Origin: Actinomycetota bacterium
Lineage (GTDB): Bacteria > Actinomycetota > Humimicrobiia > Hakubellales > JAMDDV01
NCBI GenBank assembly: GCA_023488455.1
Contig: JAMDDV010000009.1
Span: 1 to 47,627, forward strand
DNA: 47,627 nt
Direction: 5' to 3'
The stretch's first letter is position 1, and every line of letters starts with the position of its first letter. A model generated the notes under the pieces. It saw only the letters and a list, made by a program, of their open reading frames with translations, made no database searches and had not been told where the DNA came from. The position numbers and the translations under genes were made by a program. Of this stretch, positions 16,844-25,205 are shown piece by piece.

Positions 16844-17503
16844 ATGTTCAAAAAAGGGTTTCTACTTTTAGCAGTGTCTGGCTTTTTGATAGCTTTTCTG
16901 CTTTTGGGTTGTGGGAGTTTATCCAGGCTTGTAGGTAATTTAGGGACAGGTGGAGTAGAGGAGATCTCCGAGACGGGTGAACCTGGCGAGACTGCATCAG
17001 AGGAGAGCACAAAAGAAACAACGGTTTCAAAGGAGACAGCTTCTCCAGGTGTGGAAGAGTCGAAGGCGAGTGAAACCCAGCAGGAGAAGCCAAAGTATAA
17101 TTCTCCTGATTTTACGCTGGAATCCCTAACTGGAGAGAAGATGACCCTATCTGAATTTGCAGGCCATGTGGTCGTGTTGAACTTCTGGGCGACCTGGTGT
17201 CCACCCTGCAGAGAAGAGATGCCAGATTTTCAGACTACGTGGGAGAAATACAAGGGCAAGGATGTCGTTTTCTTGGGTGTGAGCATTGATCAGAACAGGT
17301 CAGATGTTGAAACTTTTATTAAAGATTACAATGTAACTTATACCATATTGCTTGATCTCTCGAGTGAGGTAGCTAATTTATATGGCATAACCGCTATACC
17401 TACCACATTTGTTCTGGATGTGGACGGCACAGTTTTATTTCGCCAGGTTGGTGCAATGACCGCTGATCAACTTTCAGCGCAAATAAATGGGGCGTTGAAA
17501 TAG
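16844..17503 (+). CDS. TlpA/ResA-like thioredoxin-fold lipoprotein
   Basis: This extracytoplasmic thiol-disulfide oxidoreductase is tethered by a lipobox (LLLGC). A linker of about 60 residues rich in Glu, Ser and Thr leads to an AlkC/TSA-Redoxin-type domain. The redox motif is WCPPC within NFWATWCPPCREEMP, and the cis-proline segment is AIPTTFVLD. Such proteins reduce apocytochromes or periplasmic disulfides. Its TAG stop overlaps the probable AUA start of the next gene, and a small hairpin (17490-17508) surrounds that junction. Confidence 0.9.
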   Translation: MFKKGFLLLAVSGFLIAFLLLGCGSLSRLVGNLGTGGVEEISETGEPGETASEESTKETTVSKETASPGVEESKASETQQEKPKYNSPDFTLESLTGEKMTLSEFAGHVVVLNFWATWCPPCREEMPDFQTTWEKYKGKDVVFLGVSIDQNRSDVETFIKDYNVTYTILLDLSSEVANLYGITAIPTTFVLDVDGTVLFRQVGAMTADQLSAQINGALK

Positions 17504-19536
17504 CGCCCACAGTTTTAAGATCGTTAAAGTATTTTGTATATTCCCTTTTTATCTTTACGCTTTTTTTCTCCTTTCCTGCAGTCTCCATGTCGGTATCCAC
17601 CGATGAGGAGGTCAAGGTATACGAGGAAGAGTTAAATCGTGCCAACAGCGAGCTGATGGATATAAATTCGAAGATATCAGACTTGAGCGCAAGGATTGAT
17701 GCTGTAACCAAAGAGCTTACAAGGCTCGAAGCGGACCTGCAGCAAATCGAAGATGAGTTTGGCAGGACCTCTAAAATTTATAATCAGCGCATCGTCTTAA
17801 TGTACAAGTTCTCAAGAGCTGGTCTATTTAGTTCGGTTTTTGATGCTGAGGGGTTTAACCAGTTCTACGATCGTCTGAAGATGTTCTACTTACTCAGCAC
17901 AATGGATGTGAGAGCGTTTGAGGAATTGAGGGACGTAAGGGATCGGCTGGAGAATAAGAAGAAAGAATATGAAGATATGAACCTGAGCTTGCTTGCGGAG
18001 AAAAACAGATTAGGCGATCTTATTGGAATTGCATCAGCTAAAAAAAACGAAATCCAGGATATATACTACGAAAAAGGTGGAGTTATCCAGCAGTTTTGCA
18101 ATGTGGATACAACATCTTACGGTTGGGGCGAGAGTTTTGCTGATATTTCGGACTGGCAGCAGACCCAGAACTTTTCAACAGATGGTGATATAGCCAGCAT
18201 CACTGGTAGCAAGGGTAGCGTTCTTACACAGAGCATATCCCTTGGGAAGGCATTCCCACTGGACGCTTATCCATATCTTACGATCAACATAAAGGTTGCA
18301 AAGGGAAATACGTATCATATTCGGCCTATCGGTGTTAATTCAGCCGGAGCTTCCGTGGATATATGGTTCCCAACCTCCCCATCCAGTAACAGACAGGGAA
18401 CGGATCGGTGGGAGACGGTGACCTGGAACCTCGCTAAGATGTCAAGGGGTGGTGCATATGCTTTTAGTGGACTGACAATTATAGTTGAGGGGACTGATGC
18501 CCCGGTTAGTGTTTCAATCGACTGGATGAGGCTTCATTCCGGAATTGTACCGAACGAACCATTTGCTGCTGAAAAGAGCTTTCAAAATCAGGTTGATGAG
18601 GACGGGGATGGCAGGACCGACAGGGATGATAATGATTATGTTGCACCTAAGTTAGTACTTGCATTTTATCATAACTGGTATGGCAGCAGATATGGACCGA
18701 CTGGATACTGGTTTCACTGGAATCTCAACGGTCATAATCCTGACAATGAGAGAAGTGGCAGACGTGAGATAGCATCTCCACATTATCCATCTTTATCGCC
18801 AGAGAAATATGATAGCCAGGACCCCGATGTTCTTTATACACATGTTAAACAGGCGATAAGCGCTGGGATAGATGGGTTTGTTGTGGATTGGTGGGGAATT
18901 AATCATTTTGAGGATGTTTCATTTCGTTTACTTTTGGGGGTTGTGGAGAAAAACTTTCCCAATTTTAAACTTGCCATTCTATACGACGGTCATTACGCTA
19001 AAGATTATAAAAATGGTGCAGGGATGGGTGCTGAGTTTAAATATATTCTAAATTCTTATTCAAATAGCCCTAACTATTTAAAATTTGAAGGAAGACCAGT
19101 GATAATGATCTGGAATGCCAAATCTCATAAATCTTCGGAATGGGTTGATGCATATTATTCGGTCGCTGACCGGGGAAATGTAGTATTTTTAACAGATTGG
19201 TGGAATTACACTTCATTTTCTGATGGGTATACTACTTATACAAATGACAGTAACGGATACCTCTTAAACATAGATCCAACCAAGATCGTTTCGGAGACCG
19301 TAATGCCTGGATGGGATAACACGAAAGTGGTTAAAAATGGTGTGGTAATACCGAGGGGGAGCGGAGGATTTTATGCACAGTGGTGGGGCAAAGTCTATAA
19401 AAATGCTCCAGACTTCGTTGTGATCGCTTCATGGAATGAGTGGCATGAAGGTTCAGAAATTGAACCCTCTCTTGAATATGGCGATACTTATCTAAACCTT
19501 ACGCGTGAATATGCATCAAAGTATAAAGGTAACTAA
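17500..19536 (+). CDS. Secreted coiled-coil protein with GH99-like glycosidase domain, apparent AUA start
   Basis: The first ATG is at 17587, but the frame is open upstream to 17467 and encodes a convincing signal peptide (RSLKYFVYSLFIFTLFFSF, then PAVS) with no ATG, GTG or TTG. The only well-placed initiator is ATA at 17500-17502, overlapping the tlpA stop as ATAG. Counting from the ATG, residues 1-170 form a PcsB/EnvC-like coiled coil, about 175-320 a beta-sandwich possibly binding carbohydrate, 337-350 an Asp-rich calcium-loop-like stretch (DEDGDGRTDRDDND) and 355-649 a GH99/GH71-like TIM barrel (LAFYHNWYG, GIDGFVVDWWG, IASWNEWHEGSEIEPS). GH99 enzymes cleave alpha-mannosides; the true substrate here is unknown. 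Confidence 0.75.
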   Translation: MAPTVLRSLKYFVYSLFIFTLFFSFPAVSMSVSTDEEVKVYEEELNRANSELMDINSKISDLSARIDAVTKELTRLEADLQQIEDEFGRTSKIYNQRIVLMYKFSRAGLFSSVFDAEGFNQFYDRLKMFYLLSTMDVRAFEELRDVRDRLENKKKEYEDMNLSLLAEKNRLGDLIGIASAKKNEIQDIYYEKGGVIQQFCNVDTTSYGWGESFADISDWQQTQNFSTDGDIASITGSKGSVLTQSISLGKAFPLDAYPYLTINIKVAKGNTYHIRPIGVNSAGASVDIWFPTSPSSNRQGTDRWETVTWNLAKMSRGGAYAFSGLTIIVEGTDAPVSVSIDWMRLHSGIVPNEPFAAEKSFQNQVDEDGDGRTDRDDNDYVAPKLVLAFYHNWYGSRYGPTGYWFHWNLNGHNPDNERSGRREIASPHYPSLSPEKYDSQDPDVLYTHVKQAISAGIDGFVVDWWGINHFEDVSFRLLLGVVEKNFPNFKLAILYDGHYAKDYKNGAGMGAEFKYILNSYSNSPNYLKFEGRPVIMIWNAKSHKSSEWVDAYYSVADRGNVVFLTDWWNYTSFSDGYTTYTNDSNGYLLNIDPTKIVSETVMPGWDNTKVVKNGVVIPRGSGGFYAQWWGKVYKNAPDFVVIASWNEWHEGSEIEPSLEYGDTYLNLTREYASKYKGN

Positions 19537-19546
19537 TTGAAAAATG

Positions 19547-20425
19547 TCAGAGTTGATCGCCAGATCTATTTAACTTCAATTCCCCGATTTCAAAGTAAGC
19601 GACTTCTTCGAACTCTATTGCTGGTGCAAAAGCGCTTATATGGTCTTTCCCAATCTCTTCTATTATCCCTATGCTGTTGACATAACCCTGCATATCCCAG
19701 GCGCAGAAGATTTTATTCATCATGTCGTTGCTGAAATTGGACTTGTTAATCGTCAATTTATTAAATATTTCAATATCTATTTTTTGTGGTGTTGCATATC
19801 TAAAGTAGTTGAGAAAGGATGCTCTGCGATTTTCATATCGTTCGTTTAGCGATTTGGGCCTTATAAGCTCATGGGCTGGAACGGTTATCAGCTCGCTGAA
19901 CGTCAGTCTTTGGGTTGTAGTGATTATGTTGTCAAGCTCACCATCTTTTTTGAAGGCAAGTATTATTTCTGGTTGAATTAACTGGATTTTGTTGAGTTTG
20001 AGCCTGAGCCCAAAATCCCCCTGGACTGTTCCCGTGGTATCTATAACTGTAACCCTGTTTTTGGTTTTTGAGAGATCAGCCAATCTTTTGGTGCCGACAA
20101 CTAGAGGTAACATATGAGCGCGCGGTGACGTCGATCCGACGAAATACAGCTTTAAAGCTGAGAAAATTTCAGAAGAGTTTGTGGGCACGGAGAGGCCAAC
20201 TGTAGTCGGCGGTCCGATTTTTGACTGGCCGATGTCGCTATCAACGAAGCCAACGCTGGCCCCTTCTTTTATCAGATCTTCTATTAGATTTATAGCAAAA
20301 TGTGTTTTGCCCGAATCTATATCTCCGAGCAGAAAAACAGAAATATTACTTTTTTCCGCTCTTTCAATTAACCTCTGCGCAAACCTATCGTATGTTAGAT
20401 TAAATGACCTGTTCAGATTTTGCAC
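19547..20425 (-). CDS. Clp1/Grc3-like polynucleotide 5'-hydroxyl kinase family P-loop protein
   Basis: This 292-residue protein has a P-loop GDIDSGKT (34-41) and the family-specific FVDSDIGQSKIGPPTTVGL block, then DTTGTVQGDFGLRLK, equivalent to the Clp1/Grc3 switch region. Eukaryotic and archaeal members phosphorylate RNA 5' ends; bacterial relatives are poorly studied. The C-terminal third (residues about 200-292) has no recognisable motif. The start is a GTG with no Shine-Dalgarno sequence and TATAAA five bases before it. Kinase activity is plausible but not shown by sequence alone. Confidence 0.75.
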   Translation of the reverse strand: MQNLNRSFNLTYDRFAQRLIERAEKSNISVFLLGDIDSGKTHFAINLIEDLIKEGASVGFVDSDIGQSKIGPPTTVGLSVPTNSSEIFSALKLYFVGSTSPRAHMLPLVVGTKRLADLSKTKNRVTVIDTTGTVQGDFGLRLKLNKIQLIQPEIILAFKKDGELDNIITTTQRLTFSELITVPAHELIRPKSLNERYENRRASFLNYFRYATPQKIDIEIFNKLTINKSNFSNDMMNKIFCAWDMQGYVNSIGIIEEIGKDHISAFAPAIEFEEVAYFEIGELKLNRSGDQL

Positions 20426-20467
20426 GCTCGTTTATAATTCATTCCAACATTTTATTTCAATCAATCC

Positions 20468-21223
20468 ATGAAATTTTACACCTATTTATCTAGACATTAT
20501 GATGAAATGATAGATTGGGGCAAAAGGCTAAGTGCCGAGTGGCCATTTTTTAAATCCTATTTTGACCGTTACAGCATGAGATCAATCCTTGACATTGGGT
20601 GTGGTACTGGAGAACATGCAATATTTTTTTCTGAGAAGGGATATAAGGTCATTGGCATTGACCCAAGTTCTGAAATGATAAGAGTCGCGCGTGAGAAGGT
20701 GTCCGAAGGTGTTAATAGCCCCGAATTTCTCATCGCAGGCTTTGAGCAGATTTCTGATTTAGGGGGAAGCCCTTTTGATTGCGTATTATGTATTGGCAAT
20801 ACCCTTCCGTATGTAGAAAGTGAATCAAGATTACTTGTAACATTGAAGGATATCAGTAATTCGCTTGGCGATAACGGCATATTTATCACCCAGAGTAGAA
20901 ATTTTGACCTTATGAAGAAGGGTAGAAACAGGTTTTTGCCAATATCTTCCTATAAAGATAAAGTTGATGAAAAAATATTGCTGAGGTTCTACGATGTGTT
21001 CGAAAATACTGCTGTGCTAAACCTTGTTGAGATCAACAATGTTGACGGTTCCTGGGAATATACATTAAACTCTTCTTCACAGTTTCCGCTTTTCAAGAAA
21101 ACGTTGATCGATTCACTGGCAAATGCAGGGTTTAAGGAGATAGAGTTATTCGGTGATTTTAAAAAGTCTGCTTTTGATATTGGGAAATCGGCAGATTTAA
21201 TTATAGTTGCAGGATGTCAATAA
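20468..21223 (+). CDS. SAM-dependent class I methyltransferase
   Basis: This is a Rossmann-fold methyltransferase. The SAM-binding motif I is ILDIGCGTGEHAIFFSEKG, followed by the acidic motif VIGIDPSSEMI and the motif IV-like FDCVLCIGNTLPYV. The C-terminal half is a beta-rich cap (VDEKILLRFYDVFE) seen in several small-molecule methyltransferases. The substrate is unknown. It is divergent from the Clp1-like gene with a 42-base gap, and a lipoprotein gene follows. Confidence 0.85.
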   Translation: MKFYTYLSRHYDEMIDWGKRLSAEWPFFKSYFDRYSMRSILDIGCGTGEHAIFFSEKGYKVIGIDPSSEMIRVAREKVSEGVNSPEFLIAGFEQISDLGGSPFDCVLCIGNTLPYVESESRLLVTLKDISNSLGDNGIFITQSRNFDLMKKGRNRFLPISSYKDKVDEKILLRFYDVFENTAVLNLVEINNVDGSWEYTLNSSSQFPLFKKTLIDSLANAGFKEIELFGDFKKSAFDIGKSADLIIVAGCQ

Positions 21224-21237
21224 AGAAGGAGAGCTTT

Positions 21238-21651
21238 ATGAAGAAAATTCTTAAGTTGGGGATCGCAGTTGTTGCAATTGTGTCCATGGCTTATTTAGTT
21301 GTGGGTTGTGCCGTGGGCCCTGCTTCAGTTGATGATGTGGTGGTAGCCGAATCGCTGGACGAGGCGTTCAAACCTGTTAACCCCGTGGATAGTTATCCTG
21401 CGGGCGCTACGCTTTTTTCAATATCGGTCAAAGTTTCAAATCTAAAGACTGAGAACAAACTTGCAGTGAACTGGTTTTACAAGGACATGGGTGAGCAGAT
21501 TAATGTGACCGAGTATGTTCCCGAGAAAGCTGGCTCTGGTTACGTTGGCTTTACCCTCGAACTTACGGATGGATTCCCAACTGGGACTTATTATGCCGAG
21601 ATATTTCTAGATGGGAAGCTTATAAAGACTGTGGAATGGAACGTTAAGTAG
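21238..21651 (+). CDS. Small lipoprotein of unknown function
   Basis: The start at 21238 is favoured because AAGGAG lies about eight bases upstream; an in-frame ATG at 21214 would overlap the methyltransferase. The protein has a signal sequence with lipobox VVGC and a mature part of about 115 residues that looks like a beta-sandwich. It ends FPTGTYYAEIFLDGKLIKTV, similar to C-termini of secreted Ig-like domains that sense or bind ligands. No function can be assigned. Confidence 0.75.
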   Translation: MKKILKLGIAVVAIVSMAYLVVGCAVGPASVDDVVVAESLDEAFKPVNPVDSYPAGATLFSISVKVSNLKTENKLAVNWFYKDMGEQINVTEYVPEKAGSGYVGFTLELTDGFPTGTYYAEIFLDGKLIKTVEWNVK

Positions 21652-21659
21652 GCTGCCTG

Positions 21660-22613
21660 CTATTGCTCTAATTTTAATAGCCTGAGGGCATTGTCTCTAA
21701 ATATTTTCTTGATATCTGATTCTGGAAACCTGAGCTGATAGCAAATTTTCAGTTGATCTAATAGATATCGGTTTGCGAAACCGCGCGGGAAGCGGCTTGA
21801 ATCGGTACCAAAGAGTATCCTTTCAGGTCCTATAGTGTGGTAGAACTTTTCGAACAGGTCTTCCACTGTGAGCTTGTACGGCATCCATCTTACCCAGTCG
21901 TTATTGCCAGAGGTATCCGTATTGATGTTATCGCAGGCCCATGCCAGTTGCAGTAGCTCTTTTATATAACCGCAGCCAAAATGTGCGATTACAAATGGGA
22001 TGAACGGAAAAGCTTTTGCCACGTCGTGGATGATGAGAGGATTGATGTTAACATGGCTGCCGATGCCGCCGCCACCTCCGAGGATGCCAAAATGTATTAT
22101 TATCGGTATCTGGTGTTTTTCAGCTACCTCCCATAACGGGAAGAACGCTCTATCGTTAAGGGGCTGATCCACCAGTGGGGCGATGATCTTCATCCCCCTG
22201 AAGCCGTACTCGTTAATGCATTTTTCCAGCTCCTTTTCAGCATTGGGTATGGCGGGGTTATGATAGGCAAAACCAATGAATCTATTGGGTGCGAGGCTGA
22301 CTACTTTGTACATCGTTTCATTGTCACCTGCTGTGGTAAAGACAATCTTATCAATGTTATATCTATCAATTTCCTCAAGCCAGATTTTTGCCTGTTCTAT
22401 CGGTTCCAGTGGTTCGACGTTTGGAGGGAACCCCCATATTTTCATTGAACGTGCTTGTGAGCTTTTCAGATTGCTGAGTAGATAGTCAGCTTTTTCGTTA
22501 CTAAAATCTTTTTCTAACTTTTTGCGGTATGCTGATGTAAATCTACTCTCGCTGACTGGAAAGTGCGCGTGGAAGTCGATGACCTTAAAAGATGAGGGTA
22601 TTATATTAATCAT
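21660..22613 (-). CDS. Amidohydrolase-2 family TIM-barrel hydrolase
   Basis: This 317-residue protein belongs to the amidohydrolase-related family (Amidohydro_2). Metal-ligand motifs are visible in order: DFHAHFP near the N-terminus, IIHFG in the middle, VIAHFGCGY and the catalytic Asp in RILFGTDSSRFPRG. Family members are decarboxylases or hydrolases of small aromatic or lactone substrates. Neighbours do not reveal a pathway. No clear ribosome binding site precedes the ATG. Confidence 0.85.
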   Translation of the reverse strand: MINIIPSSFKVIDFHAHFPVSESRFTSAYRKKLEKDFSNEKADYLLSNLKSSQARSMKIWGFPPNVEPLEPIEQAKIWLEEIDRYNIDKIVFTTAGDNETMYKVVSLAPNRFIGFAYHNPAIPNAEKELEKCINEYGFRGMKIIAPLVDQPLNDRAFFPLWEVAEKHQIPIIIHFGILGGGGGIGSHVNINPLIIHDVAKAFPFIPFVIAHFGCGYIKELLQLAWACDNINTDTSGNNDWVRWMPYKLTVEDLFEKFYHTIGPERILFGTDSSRFPRGFANRYLLDQLKICYQLRFPESDIKKIFRDNALRLLKLEQ

Positions 22614-22722
22614 TTTTTGGAGACTTAATATATCATTTTAATAATGTTTTTGCTATAATCCTGCGCAATATTCACCCGGAGCGCTCGCTCCAGCATTTAA
22701 ATTTCTAAAAAAAGGAGGGAAA

Positions 22723-24105
22723 ATGGAAGAGCGCACTAAGTTCATTCTTTCAGAAGAGGAGGTGCCCAGGGCCTGGTACAACATAAACCCAGACTTACCT
22801 AAACCACTGGCTCCACCAATTAATCCGCAGACGCTAAAGCCGCTGACCCCAGACGATCTTTCTGTCTTGTTTCCGATGGATCTCATTATGCAAGAGGTCA
22901 GTATGGAAAACTGGATTGAGATACCGGATGAGGTCAGGGAGATCTACAAATTGTGGAGACCAACGCCAATGTATCGGGCAATCAGGCTGGAAAAAGCTCT
23001 TGATACGCCCGCGAAGATCTACTACAAATATGAAGGCGTTAACGGTCCTGGCAGTCATAAGCCCAACACAGCAGTCGCACAAGCCTATTACAACAAAAAA
23101 GAAGGCACAAAGCGACTGACTACGGAAACAGGTGCCGGGCAGTGGGGGAGCGCATTGGCTTTTGCGTGCAATGCCTTTGGCCTTGACTGTACTGTTTACA
23201 TGGTAAAGGTGAGCTACGAACAGAAACCTTATCGAAAGACGTTGATGAACGTATGGGGCGCTAATGTAATTCCAAGTCCCTCTGATAAAACGCAGATAGG
23301 CAAGAAAATATTATCAGAAACACCCGACTCATTGGGGAGTCTCGGTATTGCGATAAGTGAAGCAGTGGAGGATGCAGCAACACATGGTGATGCTAAATAC
23401 TCGCTGGGTAGCGTTTTAAACCATGTCATTTTACATCAAACTGTCGTCGGTCAGGAGGCCAAAAAACAGATGGAGCTTGCCGAAGATTATCCTGATGTAA
23501 TTTTTGGTTGTGTTGGTGGCGGCAGTAACTTTTCGGGGTTGATCTTCCCATTCATGAAAGAGAAGATGAATGGTAAGAAAATTCGCTTCGTAGCAGTCGA
23601 ACCTACTGCCTGTCCTACACTTACAAAGGGAATTTATGCATATGATTATGGCGACTCTGGTAAGATCGGACCAATTGCCATGATGTATACTCTCGGACAT
23701 GGATTCGTGCCGTCAGGTATACATGCAGGTGGACTGAGATATCATGGTGATGCTCCTGCATTATGTCTGCTTTATGGTGAAGGTCTTGTGGAAGCAAAGG
23801 CATATAACCAGCTTCCTGTATTTGAAGCTGCGGTACTTTTTACGAAGACCGAGGGAATATTGCCTGCCCCCGAATCTGCACATGCAATAAAGGGCGCGAT
23901 CGATGAGGCGTTGGCATGTAAGGAGTCAGGCGAAAAAAAGACCATTTTGCTAGGTCTTTCTGGACATGGGTATTTCGATTTAGGAGCTTACGAACAGTAC
24001 CTCGCAGGCAAGATGCAGGATTTTGAGTATTCAAAAGAAGAAGTTGCGAAAGCAATCGCAGACCTGCCAAAAGTTCCTGTTTTTAACAAGCCAGTATTTT
24101 TGTAA
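22723..24105 (+). CDS. trpB: Tryptophan synthase beta-like PLP enzyme (TrpB2 type)
   Basis: This 460-residue enzyme is longer than classical TrpB and matches the TrpB2 class. The PLP lysine lies in [11 protein letters not shown], followed by [15 protein letters not shown]; the phosphate-binding loop is [11 protein letters not shown], and [11 protein letters not shown] is a TrpB2-type block. The C-terminal [12 protein letters not shown] is also typical. TrpB2 proteins use indole with serine, or sometimes O-phosphoserine, and often occur outside trp operons, as here. An AAAGGAGGG ribosome binding site is present, and a terminator follows. Confidence 0.92.
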   Translation: MEERTKFILSEEEVPRAWYNINPDLPKPLAPPINPQTLKPLTPDDLSVLFPMDLIMQEVSMENWIEIPDEVREIYKLWRPTPMYRAIRLEKALDTPAKIYYKYEGVNGPGSHKPNTAVAQAYYNKKEGTKRLTTETGAGQWGSALAFACNAFGLDCTVYMVKVSYEQKPYRKTLMNVWGANVIPSPSDKTQIGKKILSETPDSLGSLGIAISEAVEDAATHGDAKYSLGSVLNHVILHQTVVGQEAKKQMELAEDYPDVIFGCVGGGSNFSGLIFPFMKEKMNGKKIRFVAVEPTACPTLTKGIYAYDYGDSGKIGPIAMMYTLGHGFVPSGIHAGGLRYHGDAPALCLLYGEGLVEAKAYNQLPVFEAAVLFTKTEGILPAPESAHAIKGAIDEALACKESGEKKTILLGLSGHGYFDLGAYEQYLAGKMQDFEYSKEEVAKAIADLPKVPVFNKPVFL

Positions 24106-24113
24106 GGAAATGA

Positions 24114-24146
24114 AACGAGGTGGTTTATTAAGCCACCTCGTTCTTA
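24114..24146 (+). terminator. Terminator after trpB
   Basis: A 10-bp perfect stem, AACGAGGTGG (24114-24123) pairing with CCACCTCGTT (24133-24142), with a nine-base loop and a short T-rich tail, lies nine bases after the trpB stop. Confidence 0.75.
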
Positions 24147-24194
24147 TTGGACTTGGTTATCAGATTTTGGACGAAAACTAACTTTTTTAGTTAT

Positions 24195-24216
24195 ATTTGT
24201 TAAATATTTGTTAAAT
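24195..24216 (+). repeat. Tandem 11-bp direct repeat upstream of a promoter
   Basis: ATTTGTTAAAT occurs twice in immediate tandem (24195-24205, 24206-24216), ending four bases before a TTGACA box. An 11-bp phased direct repeat next to -35 is the typical target of OmpR/PhoB-class activators. Confidence 0.6.
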
Positions 24217-24220
24217 AATA

Positions 24221-24340
24221 TTGACATCTAAGAATTTTCATATATATTTATCTCGTATTAATAATTATTATGAAGAAATTAGTACGTTAAACACTTCATC
24301 TCCCCAGCAAAGGACCCGGTACCCGCCGGGTCTTTTTATT
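24221..24340 (+). ncRNA. Candidate small RNA with own promoter and terminator
   Basis: TTGACA (24221-24226), 16 bp and TATATT (24243-24248) form a good promoter, and a GC-rich hairpin GACCCGG (24313-24319) / CCGGGTC (24326-24332) followed by a T run ends the transcript near 24340. The predicted RNA of roughly 85 nt contains a possible stem ATGAAG/CTTCAT (24270-24275, 24294-24299), a six-codon ORF MKKLVR (24270-24290) without ribosome binding site, and an exposed C-rich CATCTCCCCAGC that could pair with Shine-Dalgarno sequences. trpB already has its own terminator, which supports an independent unit. A regulatory role is inference. Confidence 0.55.
24313..24340 (+). terminator. Rho-independent terminator of the small RNA unit
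   Basis: Stem GACCCGG/CCGGGTC with a six-base loop and the T-rich tail TCTTTTTATTT. It also lies at the 3' end of the convergent phosphorylase gene. Confidence 0.8.
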
Positions 24341-25089
24341 TACTTTAGTTTATCCAGCAGCTTTATGGCTTCAATTGCTATTGTGATCTCGTCCTTCTCG
24401 GCTTTTCGAAATAGAGCTTCGTTTTTTTCTTCCTTTGTGGTGCCAAATGCAGGATTGCCATCTATGGCGTCTATGGTACCTGCCTTCCATCCTCTTAGAG
24501 AGGCTATTACAAATATAGCCGATGCCTCCATTTCAATTGCTTTTATTTTCCACTGGTAGAAGTTCTTGAGGTCCTGATCGGGGGTACTGTAAAAGGCATC
24601 CTCAGCAATTCCAAGTCCGATGTTCACTTTTATTTTTAGATTATCCGCAGCTTTTATCAATGCATTCACAATATCTATATCTGCGATCGCAGGGTAGGGC
24701 GGCGGCACATATCTGTTTGATGTACCTTCAGCGCGATAGGCTCCTGTCAATATAACAATGTCTCCTGTGCTTATGTCTGGTTGCAAACCGCCTGCGGATC
24801 CCACTCTGATGAATACCTCAACTCCTATCTTGCCAAGCTCTTCGACGGCAATTGCAGTTGACGGTGCTCCTATCCCTGTTGTGCACACTGTGATGGGAAC
24901 ACCGTCCTTGCTCCCAGTGTAAACTACATATTCCCGATTTTTAGAGATGAACTTCGCTTCGTCCAGTTGTGCGACTATCTTTTCTGCTCTGTCGACATCT
25001 GCCGGGATCAGAGCATATTTTGCTACGTCGCCCTTTTTGCACTTGATATGGGGTTGTGTCCCCTCGAAAAATGAACCCGTTGTGTCCAT
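24340..25089 (-). CDS. Nucleoside phosphorylase (uridine phosphorylase-like)
   Basis: This cytosolic PNP_UDP_1-family enzyme cleaves nucleosides with phosphate. Motifs include TTGIGAPSTAIAVEEL, VFIRVGSAGGLQPDI and the substrate-contact AIEMEASAIFVIA near the C-terminus. It also begins with HIKCKKGDVAKYALIPADVD, in which the usual MPGDP phosphate loop is changed to IPADV, which may affect phosphate or ribose contact. GGGAGG precedes the ATG. A paralogue lies about 850 bases away, on the other strand, beyond menG. Confidence 0.87.
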   Translation of the reverse strand: MDTTGSFFEGTQPHIKCKKGDVAKYALIPADVDRAEKIVAQLDEAKFISKNREYVVYTGSKDGVPITVCTTGIGAPSTAIAVEELGKIGVEVFIRVGSAGGLQPDISTGDIVILTGAYRAEGTSNRYVPPPYPAIADIDIVNALIKAADNLKIKVNIGLGIAEDAFYSTPDQDLKNFYQWKIKAIEMEASAIFVIASLRGWKAGTIDAIDGNPAFGTTKEEKNEALFRKAEKDEITIAIEAIKLLDKLK

Positions 25090-25205
25090 TGATCCTCCCG
25101 TTCCGGTCTTCTGTTAACATCCTTTAGCTTTTGCTGATGTTATTCAATTTAAAAAAGTCTCGATTTTATTATAGAATTTATGCACAGAATAAGGAAAATA
25201 AAAGA

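Noticed and set aside
22679..22692. Small GC hairpin GGAGCG/CGCTCC in the trpB leader as a trp attenuator
   Set aside because: No leader peptide with Trp codons and no terminator tail; the stem is too short to support attenuation.
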